A model generated the notes under the pieces. That model had not been told where the DNA came from and ran no database searches. It worked only from the letters and a program-made list of their open reading frames with translations. Shown here in pieces: positions 29,710-38,037 of a stretch of 64,000 bases of DNA (the first letter of the stretch is position 1; each line of letters opens with the position of its first letter). Where the stretch lies: positions 2,758,501-2,822,500 of the forward strand of contig NZ_AP024469.1 in NCBI RefSeq assembly GCF_016865365.1. Direction: 5' to 3'. A program made the position numbers and the translations under genes. The stretch comes from Geobacter sp. SVR. Its GTDB lineage: Bacteria; Desulfobacterota; Desulfuromonadia; Geobacterales; Pseudopelobacteraceae.

Positions 29710-31018
29710 CGGAATGCTCCTCCCGCACGATGATGTAATTGCTCCCCGACGTTTCCTTGACGCGATCCTTGACCTTGGCCGCTGCCGTGGCTATTTCCGC
29801 TGCCGTGGCATACCTGCCGGGCTGGCAGGTGAGCACGGCAATCGATATCGTGAGCAGCGGAAACACCCGCTTCACGCCGTAGCGGTCCAAACCTTCGATG
29901 GCCCCTGCGGCACGGTCTTCTTCGGAATAATATGAGGGGATCATGCCGTCGAAATCGCGGATGATCTCCTGACAGGCGGCCTTGGCGTGCCGGGCATCGA
30001 TGATTACCACGAAATCGTCCCCTCCGATGTGGCCGACAAAGGCATCCGGGTCGTTCTGCCGCTTGACCGCTTCGTGAATCACTTCTCCGGTTTTCTTCAG
30101 GATATCGCTGGCCCGGATGTAACCGTAACGGTCGTTGTAGGATTTGAAGTTGTCCAGATCGATGTAGCACATGGCAAAGGAACTCTGTTCGCGCAGCCGC
30201 CTGTTGATGGAGCGCTCGATGGCGATGTTCCCCGGCAGGCGCGTCAGGGGGCTGGCATCCAGGCTCAATTGTTCCAGTTCCTTGAGCCGCACCGCCATTC
30301 TTATGAAATCCTGGGAAAGAGCGCCGACCTCATCCCCCGGCGGAATGAGGGGGTCGTGATCGAAATCGCCGGCCGCGATGCGATGGGTTGCCCTCTGCAG
30401 CTTGCCGATGGAGGTTGAAAAGGAATAGATCAGCAGCGCCGCCACCAGCAGCGACAGGGCGATACCGACCAGCGCCAGCCCCACCGCCCAGGCAGCGGTA
30501 CGGGCTTCACGCTCTTCGGCCGCCGCCAGCTTCGACTCCAGCAGTTTCTGCTGTTCCGCCCGCACCTTCTCAAGGGCAATTTCGACCCGCTCCACGGCAC
30601 GCCTGACCAGGGCGTCCTCCACTGTCCCACCTGCGAACATGCGATCGCACAGCTTCGTATAGGAGGCATAGGCGCCCTGCACCTCTGCCAGGCCGACTCC
30701 ACCCGGTTGCCGCTGCAGCATGGACAGCGTCTGCCGGAACGAGGCCGCCTGCCGCAGATACAATTCCTTGAACTCCGGCTGCCTGAAGATGCGATACCGC
30801 CCTTCGGCCCGGTGCTGGGCCAGTATCGAATCCCTCAGGGCAATCGTCGCGGTGGCGGCGGTAAGATCATGGCGGGCGATATCGGCTGCCATGCGGTGCA
30901 TGCTGTTCAATCCGACCACCGCATACACCAGGGCAGATATCAGGCAGACCCCGATAATGGAAAAGGTGACGATCAGTCTCTGGATCAGTGTCAGCCGGAG
31001 AGGTCCGGGGAAAGCCAT
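29699..31018 (-). CDS. GGDEF-domain cyclic-dinucleotide synthase with Hypr-type serine (candidate cGAMP synthase)
   Basis: 439 residues. The first membrane helix spans about residues 12-36. The periplasmic region runs to about 175, the second helix to about 202, then HAMP to about 255 and GGDEF to the end. The catalytic core has YIDLDNFKSYND (D287 metal, N295), then GYIRASD, then GGDDF (332-336). In canonical cyclases the residue nine after the Asn is Asp (PleD D344); here it is Ser (S304). That swap marks the Hypr GGDEF class, whose founder GSU1658 of Geobacter makes 3',3'-cGAMP. No I-site RxxD is evident just before GGDDF. The ATG at 31018 is chosen because the hydrophobic helix follows. 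Confidence 0.85.
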   Translation of the reverse strand: MAFPGPLRLTLIQRLIVTFSIIGVCLISALVYAVVGLNSMHRMAADIARHDLTAATATIALRDSILAQHRAEGRYRIFRQPEFKELYLRQAASFRQTLSMLQRQPGGVGLAEVQGAYASYTKLCDRMFAGGTVEDALVRRAVERVEIALEKVRAEQQKLLESKLAAAEEREARTAAWAVGLALVGIALSLLVAALLIYSFSTSIGKLQRATHRIAAGDFDHDPLIPPGDEVGALSQDFIRMAVRLKELEQLSLDASPLTRLPGNIAIERSINRRLREQSSFAMCYIDLDNFKSYNDRYGYIRASDILKKTGEVIHEAVKRQNDPDAFVGHIGGDDFVVIIDARHAKAACQEIIRDFDGMIPSYYSEEDRAAGAIEGLDRYGVKRVFPLLTISIAVLTCQPGRYATAAEIATAAAKVKDRVKETSGSNYIIVREEHSGET

Positions 31019-31220
31019 AGTTTCATTCCAGGTGGCGGTTATCCGCGGTTGCAATAGGTTCGGGAACGATTCTCCATTGCATGGTAAAACAGGAAGACGA
31101 GGATTGCAAACTATCAGGGCCGGCCTCCGGGCACGGCACCGAAAAGCGTTGCATTTGTGCCGACGGCAGCGTTATATCAAAAGGCGTACATCACATCCCT
31201 ACGCCAGAAGGTGCGTTCAC

Positions 31221-32129
31221 ATGACTCTTTCACATATCGCCATCACATCTGCAACGGCAATACTCGCCGCCTCCGTCCTTCTGGCGGTCTCAGCCGGACC
31301 GGGGCATGCCGAAGACGCCTGCAGCCCTGCAACGGCAGCCGCGGAACAGGTCGTGAAGCTGCGGCAGGAAAATGAAATACTGAACCTGAGAATCAGGCAG
31401 TCCGAAGCGAATGTGTTTCCCGAAGAACGTCTCCGCCGGAGAAAGGCCCTGCGGCTCAAGGAGATGGCTGCCGACGTCAGGACCCAGCGACAGATCACCG
31501 CTGATTTCGAGAAATTCGCTGCCTGGATGTGCACCAACCTGGCCGGCTACAACCGCTATATCCAGGCCGGCTCCCACGCCGCGGTCCTGGCGCGGTTCCT
31601 GCCGATTCCCTATGCCGGACAGGCCTCGGTTTTCACCAAATTTGTCTCGCAGTTCACGGTGGCGCTCAACTCGGCCTCGCTCTCGGTCAACGCCTACATG
31701 GCCTCATCGCAGAAACTGATTGCCATGAGCGACGCAATCGATCCGGCAGCGCCCAATGAGAAAAGTATAGCAGATACGGCCCAATTCGCTGACCGGCAGT
31801 TTCTGAAGGACATGCATGAAGCCCAGTCCAGGCTGGCGGCTGTGTCCGATCTTTCCTCCGGCGCCCTCTCCTTCCTGGTGGCGCTGAACAACTACGTCAG
31901 CGGCACGGACGAATACCTGAACAAGCTGAAGGGGATCATCAAGAAGGACGTTGACCCCAAGGAGAAGAGCTTCCTGAGCGAAAACATCGGCAGCCTCAAA
32001 GGCCAGGCCGACCGCTTCAACGGCAGGCTGCGCACTTTTGAGGAGCTGAACAACAAGGAGACAGCCGCTGTCAGGTCGCTGGCAGTGTACGACGAACTGC
32101 TGGTCGAACTCAAAAACACCAGCCTGTAA
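31221..32129 (+). CDS. Exported hypothetical protein with long helical repeats
   Basis: 302 residues, not recognised. Signal peptide up to about residue 30 (SAGPGHA, then ED). The mature protein is almost entirely alpha-helical: charged coiled-coil stretches (EQVVKLRQENEILNLRIRQS near 45-65 and EKSFLSENIGSLKGQADRF near 255) around a more hydrophobic middle (YAGQASVFTKFVSQF). One cysteine lies in each of the segments EDACSP and AAWMCTN. Probably periplasmic and possibly a filament or adaptor. AGAAGGTG precedes the ATG at 31221. It faces away from the GGDEF gene (divergent). Confidence 0.7.
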   Translation: MTLSHIAITSATAILAASVLLAVSAGPGHAEDACSPATAAAEQVVKLRQENEILNLRIRQSEANVFPEERLRRRKALRLKEMAADVRTQRQITADFEKFAAWMCTNLAGYNRYIQAGSHAAVLARFLPIPYAGQASVFTKFVSQFTVALNSASLSVNAYMASSQKLIAMSDAIDPAAPNEKSIADTAQFADRQFLKDMHEAQSRLAAVSDLSSGALSFLVALNNYVSGTDEYLNKLKGIIKKDVDPKEKSFLSENIGSLKGQADRFNGRLRTFEELNNKETAAVRSLAVYDELLVELKNTSL

Positions 32130-32155
32130 CTCCTCAGCTTCCTTCGTAACTCCCT

Positions 32156-32198
32156 GTTCCCTTTAGGCCCTCTAGGGCCTCTTATCCCAAGAGGGAAC
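32156..32198 (+). terminator. Nested inverted repeat after the exported helical protein gene
   Basis: Outer arms GTTCCCT (32156-32162) and AGGGAAC (32192-32198) enclose AGGCCCT-CT-AGGGCCT (32165-32180), itself a perfect hairpin. It may act as a terminator or mRNA stabiliser. No U run follows, so an intrinsic terminator is uncertain. Confidence 0.45.
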
Positions 32199-32251
32199 GC
32201 ATGATCGGATTTTTTCGATTACCTTATCCATTACAGAGAGGAACCTAATAC

Positions 32252-33043
32252 ATGAAAAACGCTGCTGCAGGCTTTGAAAAACTGCTGAACATCATGCACA
32301 CGCTGAGGGCTCCGGGAGGCTGCCCCTGGGATGCGGAACAGACCCATGAAAGCCTTACGCGTTACCTGCTGGAAGAGACCTACGAGGTGATCGAGGCCAT
32401 CGACAGCGGTTCCACGGAGCTGCTCCGGGAGGAGTTGGGGGACCTGCTGCTGCAGCCGGTGTTCCATGCCGCCATTGCCGAGGAGCAGGGACGCTTCGAC
32501 ATGGCGGATGTCATCCAGACCCTGTGCGAAAAGCTGATCCGCCGCCATCCGCACGTATTCGGCGATGCGGTGGTCCGCGACAGCTCCGCCCAGATAGAAA
32601 ACTGGGAAAAAATCAAAAAGCTGGAGAAAGGGGAGGAGCGGCGCTCAGCCCTGTCCGGTGTGCCCGCGCATCTGCCGGCCCTGCTCAGGGCGCACAAAAT
32701 CACCGAAAAAGCGGCGCGGGTGGGCTTCGACTGGGAACATACGGATCAGGTTGTTGCCAAGGTGCTGGAGGAGCTGCACGAATTCCAGGAGGCCATGGCC
32801 GAGGGGAAGAGCGAACGGATGGAAGCGGAACTCGGCGACCTGCTCTTCGCTATCGTCAATCTGGGCCGATTCCTGTCCATCGACCCGGAGGATGCGCTCC
32901 GGAAAACCATTGGCCGGTTCCAGTACCGTTTCCAGTACGTGGAGGACCAACTCCATGCCCAGGGCAAAAACTTGAGCAACACTTCATTAAACGAAATGGA
33001 CCTTTTGTGGGAAGAAGCGAAAAAGCGGGAGGTTGCCGAATGA
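32252..33043 (+). CDS. mazG: Nucleoside triphosphate pyrophosphohydrolase, MazG
   Basis: 263 residues with the two MazG repeats. The first carries CPWDAEQTHESLTRYLLEE and the EELGDLLLQ metal motif; the second carries EELHEFQEAMAEG and EAELGDLLFAIVN. It hydrolyses (d)NTPs to monophosphates and clears aberrant nucleotides, and in some bacteria lowers (p)ppGpp. Length and order match E. coli MazG. AGAGGAAC lies 10 nt before the ATG. A single gene, followed by a long AT-rich intergenic region. Confidence 0.96.
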   Translation: MKNAAAGFEKLLNIMHTLRAPGGCPWDAEQTHESLTRYLLEETYEVIEAIDSGSTELLREELGDLLLQPVFHAAIAEEQGRFDMADVIQTLCEKLIRRHPHVFGDAVVRDSSAQIENWEKIKKLEKGEERRSALSGVPAHLPALLRAHKITEKAARVGFDWEHTDQVVAKVLEELHEFQEAMAEGKSERMEAELGDLLFAIVNLGRFLSIDPEDALRKTIGRFQYRFQYVEDQLHAQGKNLSNTSLNEMDLLWEEAKKREVAE

Positions 33044-33561
33044 TTACAGGCACATGTCGAGGAGGTTACATATTTATCAACAAAAGCTGTGGAAAAACTG
33101 TGCACAACCATGTTGATGAAAATCAAAAGTAATATTTTTACAAGAGATTTTTACATTTTGCCTGATTTTTATACACCAAGTTTTCATTGAAAAAACAACA
33201 ACTTACATAACAACACCGGTATACTGCATATTTAAGAGAGCTACTCAGCGCAAACGTGTTAAATATTTTTTCATGCCAAATCGGATGTGAAAAAAATCTT
33301 TTTCGGCCCGTACCGGGTTTCCAGCCAATTCAGCATCTTTGCCTGCCGCATTAACGCTTCATTCTTATAAAACAGCGTTTAAACCACATTAAATTACACA
33401 TACATTATTATTTTCAAAATGGGCGGCCGGACCACAGGTACTGCATATGGGCGGCAGCCGCCGCCAGGAATGTGGGTCGCGGGCATGGCGACCCTGCCGG
33501 GATATGCACAGAAAGACGAGAAAAGGGATACGAGCTGGCCGCTGATTCCTTAGGGGAAACT
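33044..33561. promoter_or_regulatory. AT-rich intergenic region with clustered DnaA-box-like 9-mers
   Basis: 518 nt with no supported gene, between convergent mazG and murJ. Four sequences close to TTATCCACA lie within 46 nt: TTATCAACA (33075-33083, +), TTTTCCACA (33089-33097, -), TTGTGCACA (33100-33108, -) and TCATCAACA (33112-33120, -). TTTTCCACA fits the relaxed consensus TTWTNCACA; the rest carry one or two mismatches. A very AT-rich run follows (about 33121-33420), as seen in origins or DnaA-titration loci. Convergent transcription ends here, so promoters are not expected. Confidence 0.35.
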
Positions 33562-35127
33562 CTAGAACCGCAGCTTTTTTCTGACCATCCTGATCGCTTC
33601 AGCGGCCTCTTCGGAACCCAACAGGCCGACGAACAGCAGGTATACCGCAATTCCCGCCACGATCGTCCCCCCCAGAACGGCTCCCTTGATGAATTTATGC
33701 CCAACCAGGGACCAGTCGGCAAACCCGCTCAAAAACCACACGGCGGCCGCCATGGGCACTGAGGCTGCCAGAGACTTCAAGCCGGAGGAGACGATGCCCC
33801 TGCCGCCGAAGGGGCCGATCTTGCGGCGCAGGAACCAGAGCAGCAGCAGCATGTTTCCCAGGGCCGAAATGGTAGTGGCCAGGGCCAGGCCGCCGTGCTT
33901 GAGCGGCCCCATCAGGGCCAGGCTGAAGCCGAGATTGATCAGAAAGGCGCACAGGGCTGTCCAGACCGGTGTGACGGTGTCCTTGAGCGAATAAAAAGCG
34001 GGCGCCAGAACACGTGTCATGGCAACGAACGACAACCCCAGCGAGTAATACAGCAGCGCCTGGGCGGAGTTGACCGCCTTGGCATAGTCAAAGGCTCCCC
34101 CCATGAAGATCAGGCTGAAGATGGGGGTCGCACAGACCATCAGCCCCACCATGGCCGGTATGGTGATGAACAGCGTCAGACGCAGCCCGAATGCCAGCGA
34201 TTCCTTCATGCCAGCCATATCCCCCTCGGCTGCCTGCTTGCTCATGGAAGGCAGTACGGCCTGGGCGACCGATACGGTGAAGATCCCCTGGGGAAACTCG
34301 AACAGCCTTTGGGCATAGTAGAGATACGAGACGCTTCCCTGCGGCAGCAACGAGGCCAGAATTGCGCCGACAGTGATGTTGAGGTAGTAGACCCCCACCC
34401 CGAAGACTGCCGGGACCATCAGCATGGCTATGCGCCGTACCTCCGGGTCATTGAAGGCGAAGCGGGGACGAACGGGAAAACCCATGCGCCACAGCACCGG
34501 CAATTGCAGCACAAGCTGTAAAATCCCGCCGATCAGCACGCCGGCCGCCAGGGCCGTAATGGGCACTTCGAAATAGTTTCTCAACAGGAGAGCAGCCAGG
34601 ATCATGGCGATGTTCAGAAACACGGTTGAGATGGCCGGGGTGAAAAAATGGCGCAGCGTATTGAGAATGCCCATGCAGAGCGCCACCAGGCTGATGAAGA
34701 AGATGTAGGGGAACATCATGCGGTTGAGCAGTACGGTCAGCTCGAACTTGCCCGGCACGGCGCGGAATCCGGGAAACATCAGACCGACGATCCAGGGAGA
34801 AAAGAGGATACCGGCCAAGGTAACGGCGGCCATGACGATGGTCAGCAGCGTAAAGCAGGCGTTGGCAAGCTGTCGGGCTTCATCCTTGCCTCTCGTGGTC
34901 AGGGTTCCGGAAAAGATCGGCACGAACGCGGAGGTCAAGGCCCCTTCCGCAAAGAAGCGGCGCAGCATGTTGGGGACCTGGAAGGCCGCAAAGAAGGCAT
35001 CGGTGGCGAATCCGGCGCCGAACAGCCGAGAAACCACCATGTCCCGCACCATGCCCATGATGCGGGAGAGTATCGTGGCACTGCCCAAAACGCCGGCTGC
35101 CCGGGCTATGTTACGTTTTTCAGACAT
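33562..35127 (-). CDS. murJ: Lipid II flippase MurJ (MviN)
   Basis: 521 residues, about 14 membrane helices, of the MOP/MATE-like fold. The N-terminal GSATILSRIMGMVRDMVVSR and ALTSAFVPIF are the family signatures. It flips lipid II, the undecaprenyl-linked peptidoglycan precursor, across the inner membrane. Length matches E. coli MurJ (511). Transcribed alone; the following gene is convergent (mazG). Confidence 0.95.
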   Translation of the reverse strand: MSEKRNIARAAGVLGSATILSRIMGMVRDMVVSRLFGAGFATDAFFAAFQVPNMLRRFFAEGALTSAFVPIFSGTLTTRGKDEARQLANACFTLLTIVMAAVTLAGILFSPWIVGLMFPGFRAVPGKFELTVLLNRMMFPYIFFISLVALCMGILNTLRHFFTPAISTVFLNIAMILAALLLRNYFEVPITALAAGVLIGGILQLVLQLPVLWRMGFPVRPRFAFNDPEVRRIAMLMVPAVFGVGVYYLNITVGAILASLLPQGSVSYLYYAQRLFEFPQGIFTVSVAQAVLPSMSKQAAEGDMAGMKESLAFGLRLTLFITIPAMVGLMVCATPIFSLIFMGGAFDYAKAVNSAQALLYYSLGLSFVAMTRVLAPAFYSLKDTVTPVWTALCAFLINLGFSLALMGPLKHGGLALATTISALGNMLLLLWFLRRKIGPFGGRGIVSSGLKSLAASVPMAAAVWFLSGFADWSLVGHKFIKGAVLGGTIVAGIAVYLLFVGLLGSEEAAEAIRMVRKKLRF

Positions 35128-35354
35128 CAGGTACGCATCCTCCGTCGGTGCAGAACTTATGCTCAGGATTCGAGAACAAAGTTTTTCAGTTTGTCAAGCT
35201 GCGACAACAAAATAAACCGGAACAGCCCAGGAGCAGCGGCTGGACAGTACATTCGATCCCGGTCACTCTCGTCAAAACCAATACTGTTTCAAGATCGGCA
35301 GTCGAGGCGATGAAGGCCACCACAGGGCTGCACTAGAAAGAACATTCATCGGCA

Positions 35355-35371
35355 GAACTAGTTGCTAGTTC
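35355..35371. promoter_or_regulatory. Perfect inverted repeat in the murJ-mucR intergenic region
   Basis: GAACTAG (35355-35361) and CTAGTTC (35365-35371) form a 7-bp perfect inverted repeat with a TTG spacer. The divergent intergenic region of 425 nt (35128-35552) otherwise shows only an AT-rich promoter-like stretch just before mucR (35490-35540). It is a possible operator for either gene. Confidence 0.35.
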
Positions 35372-35552
35372 CCTGGTATTACAGCTACAGCCGGACCGTA
35401 AATTATATCGTCAGACACAAGAAGAAAGCGCGATCAGTACTGAATCGGCTGATAAATATTCAGCCTGGAACAGTAAGGAAACCGATTATTCCCTTGATTT
35501 ATAGATTAAAATGAGGTTTAATTCTATAAATTTAAATTCACAAGGAGGGTTT

Positions 35553-36056
35553 ATGACCGCAACACTCGTAGAACTGACGGCAAGCATCGTTTCTGCCCAT
35601 GCTGCAGGCAATGAACTGTCTAGCGACGATCTGATCCTGGAGATCAACAAGGTCTATACCACCCTGAAGAAGCTGGAAACCGAGGGTGTTGTCGAAGAGG
35701 CCGGCGCTGCCCCTGCGGTACCTGCCATCACACTGAAAAAAGCCTTTCAGAATGACCAGGTCACCTGCATGATCTGCGGCAAGAGCGGCTTCAAAACGCT
35801 GACCAGACACCTTAAGCAGGCCCATGACCTGAAACCGGGCCAGTATCGCAAGCAGTTCAACATCCCTGCCAGCCAGTCGCTGACCGCCAAGAACTACTCC
35901 GAGGCACGCCGCCAGGCAGCCAACGAAAACAATCTGGCCGCCAATCTGGAAAAGGCCCGGGCAGCCAGGGCCGCCAAAAAAAGCGCGCCTGCCAAAGCTG
36001 CCAAGCCGGCCAAACCGGCCGTGAAAGCCGCCAGAGGCGCGAAGGCCAGGGCATAA
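35553..36056 (+). CDS. MucR/Ros-family zinc-finger transcriptional regulator with a basic Ala-Lys tail
   Basis: 167 residues. A helical N-terminal dimerisation or oligomerisation region lies at 1-65. The single prokaryotic zinc finger has ligands C72, C75, H86 and H91 in CMICGKSGFKTLTRHLKQAH, followed by LKPGQYRKQFN. Residues 130-167 are an Ala/Lys/Pro-rich tail resembling histone H1, absent from rhizobial MucR. MucR proteins are nucleoid-associated silencers of AT-rich DNA, and this tail could add non-specific binding. AAGGAGG precedes the ATG at 35553. Ends with a terminator. Confidence 0.85.
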   Translation: MTATLVELTASIVSAHAAGNELSSDDLILEINKVYTTLKKLETEGVVEEAGAAPAVPAITLKKAFQNDQVTCMICGKSGFKTLTRHLKQAHDLKPGQYRKQFNIPASQSLTAKNYSEARRQAANENNLAANLEKARAARAAKKSAPAKAAKPAKPAVKAARGAKARA

Positions 36057-36080
36057 GCTTCGCATCACCACAGTAAAAAA

Positions 36081-36104
36081 AACCGCCAACGGCGGTTTTT
36101 TTTT
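36081..36104 (+). terminator. Rho-independent terminator of mucR
   Basis: CCGCC and GGCGG (loop AAC) at 36083-36095, followed by nine T residues and preceded by a run of eight A residues. The symmetric A and T runs allow use by the convergent rsmA transcript too. Confidence 0.9.
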
Positions 36105-36108
36105 GTGC

Positions 36109-36915
36109 CTACACCCCTGACAGTTGTCGTGAGAGACGGGCAAATTCGTCCAGCGACAGGGTCTCTCCCCGGCGCCGGCCGTCGATGCCGCACTGTTCAA
36201 GCAGTCTGTCGATTCCTTCCGGTACGGGCAAGTCGGCGTGTTTCAGGCAGTTTGCCAGGGTCTTGCGACGCATGGCAAAAGCGGCCTTGACCACCCGCCT
36301 GAACAACGCCTCATCCCCCACCTCGACCCGTGCCTGCGGCAAAGGCACGAATCTCATCACCGCCGAATCGACCTTTGGCCGGGGATGGAAGCAGCCCGGG
36401 GGAACGATGAACTCCCGCCTGATATCGAACCAGAGACCGAGCAGGACCGTGGTGATGCCGTAATCGCCGCAGTCGGGGGGAGCCACCAGCCGGTCCCCCA
36501 CCTCTTTCTGCAGCATCAACACCATCTGCGACAGGCGCTCACGCACCTCCAGCAGCCGGAACAACACCTGGGTCGAGATGTTGTACGGCAGATTGGCGAT
36601 GACCTTCCATCCCGACTGCCCTGCCAGAAGAGCGGACAGATCGACTGCCAGGATATCGCCATCCACTACCGTTACCGCCGGATTTTCCCGATACAGTTCG
36701 CTGTGCGCGGCAGCCAGGGCATGATCGTATTCGATCAGCAGCAGCCGTCCGGCCTGGCGGATCAACTGCTCGGTCAGGGCTCCCCGGCCGGGGCCGATCT
36801 CGAGTACGGCATCGCCCGGCACCAGGGCCGCGCTGCGCACGATCCTGTCCACGATGTTCTGGTCGACCAGGAAGTTCTGGCCCAGGGACTTGAGCGGTCC
36901 GCGCATGGTCTTCAC
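36109..36915 (-). CDS. rsmA: 16S rRNA (A1518/A1519-N6) dimethyltransferase RsmA/KsgA
   Basis: 268 residues. KSLGQNFLVD near the start, EIGPGRGALTEQL as the SAM-binding loop, NLPYNIS as the adenine-binding catalytic motif and PPGCFHPRPKVDS after it all match KsgA. It dimethylates two adjacent adenines in helix 45 of 16S rRNA during 30S maturation. The GTG start at 36915 overlaps the TsaD stop and has GGGGAGG 7 nt upstream; an ATG three codons later is the alternative. In an operon with tsaD. Confidence 0.95.
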   Translation of the reverse strand: MKTMRGPLKSLGQNFLVDQNIVDRIVRSAALVPGDAVLEIGPGRGALTEQLIRQAGRLLLIEYDHALAAAHSELYRENPAVTVVDGDILAVDLSALLAGQSGWKVIANLPYNISTQVLFRLLEVRERLSQMVLMLQKEVGDRLVAPPDCGDYGITTVLLGLWFDIRREFIVPPGCFHPRPKVDSAVMRFVPLPQARVEVGDEALFRRVVKAAFAMRRKTLANCLKHADLPVPEGIDRLLEQCGIDGRRRGETLSLDEFARLSRQLSGV

Positions 36916-37934
36916 GGTGCGGCCTCCCCGATGGAATCCATATCCCAGGTAGCGGTCACGTCGAGCGTCATGGGCGAGGCGGCCCCCTTTTCCAGGTAAT
37001 AATTGCCTGCCACGGCCAGCATGGCGGCATTGTCGCCGCACAGCGACCGGTCCGGGATGTGCAGCTCCAGCCCCAGCGACTGGGCCAGATCGCGCATGCG
37101 CGCCCTCAGGCCGCTGTTGCAAGCCACCCCCCCTGCCACCACCAGCCGTCGGGCTCCTGTTTCGCGAAGCGCCGCCTCGGTTTTGGCTGCCAGCACATCA
37201 CAGACCGCCCGCTGGAATGAGGCGCACAGGTCGTCGGCCGCTGCGCTGGGGATGCTGACCGGATGCTGGGCAACATGCTGCAGCACGGCGGTCTTGAGTC
37301 CGCTGAAGCTGAAATTGAGACTGCCGTCCCTCATGAGCGGCCGCGGCAACTTGACGGCATCAGGATTGCCATCCTGGGCCATGCGGTCGATCCTGACACC
37401 GCCGGGATACTCGAACCCCATGATCTTGGCCGACTTGTCAAAGGCCTCGCCGGCGGCGTCGTCCAGGGTTCTCCCCAGGGTCCGGTAGCGGCCGAAGCCC
37501 TCCACGAGATAGAGGTGAGTATGGCCGCCGGAAACCACCAGGGCCAGGAAGGGAAACTCCACCGGCTGTTCCAGGAACGCGGCAAAGATATGCCCTTCGA
37601 TATGATGCACCCCTACAAAGGGGATCGCACGGGCGCAGGCAATGGCCTTGGCAGCGGACAGGCCGACCAGCAGCGCTCCTGAAAGTCCCGGCCCGCGGGT
37701 GACGGCAATACCCTCGATGGCGGACATGGCGACGCCGGCCTGTTGCAGGGCCTGGCCGATTACCGGCGAGATCATCTCCAGATGCTTGCGCGAGGCGATC
37801 TCTGGTACGACGCCGCCGTATTCGGCATGGACAGCCACCTGCGACGAGACCACCGAGGAGAGTATCCGGCGGCCGTCAGCCACCACCGCGGCAGCGGTTT
37901 CGTCACAGGATGTTTCGATAGCTAAAAGGAGCAT
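36912..37934 (-). CDS. tsaD: tRNA N6-adenosine threonylcarbamoyltransferase TsaD
   Basis: 340 residues. The ASKHA fold starts LLAIETSCDETAAAVV. Metal-binding GVHHIEGHIFA and the ATP-site VVSGGHTHLYLV are present, and GGVACNSGLR lies near the C terminus. With TsaB, TsaE and TsaC it makes t6A37 in ANN-decoding tRNAs. It overlaps rsmA by 4 nt. The gap to the PhoH-like gene upstream holds a large inverted repeat. Confidence 0.96.
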   Translation of the reverse strand: MLLLAIETSCDETAAAVVADGRRILSSVVSSQVAVHAEYGGVVPEIASRKHLEMISPVIGQALQQAGVAMSAIEGIAVTRGPGLSGALLVGLSAAKAIACARAIPFVGVHHIEGHIFAAFLEQPVEFPFLALVVSGGHTHLYLVEGFGRYRTLGRTLDDAAGEAFDKSAKIMGFEYPGGVRIDRMAQDGNPDAVKLPRPLMRDGSLNFSFSGLKTAVLQHVAQHPVSIPSAAADDLCASFQRAVCDVLAAKTEAALRETGARRLVVAGGVACNSGLRARMRDLAQSLGLELHIPDRSLCGDNAAMLAVAGNYYLEKGAASPMTLDVTATWDMDSIGEAAP

Positions 37935-37950
37935 AGTTTCTCACTCTAAA

Positions 37951-38022
37951 AAAGGACATAAGGGACTCAAACGACCCACAGGACAAAAGTCCTTGAAGTC
38001 CTTGACGTCCCTTATGTCCTTT
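37951..38022. repeat. 16-bp perfect inverted repeat between phoH-like and tsaD genes
   Basis: AAAGGACATAAGGGAC (37951-37966) pairs exactly with GTCCCTTATGTCCTTT (38007-38022), enclosing a 40-nt loop that itself contains GGAC-AAAA-GTCC and related GTCCTT steps. It is preceded by a run of A on one side and followed by TTTGC on the other. It may be an extended terminator for the PhoH-like gene (minus strand) or a copy of a dispersed palindromic element. No coding potential. Confidence 0.6.
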
Positions 38023-38037
38023 GCAATTCAAATAAAT

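Noticed and set aside
29639-29710. Promoter within the lipoprotein gene region opposite the GGDEF end
   Set aside because: Only short, unconvincing -10/-35 words; the two genes overlap and are simpler as one operon.
33414-33762. Overlapping short frames on both strands at the end of the AT-rich region
   Set aside because: They overlap the murJ 3' end and carry no conserved sequence; murJ is the real gene here.
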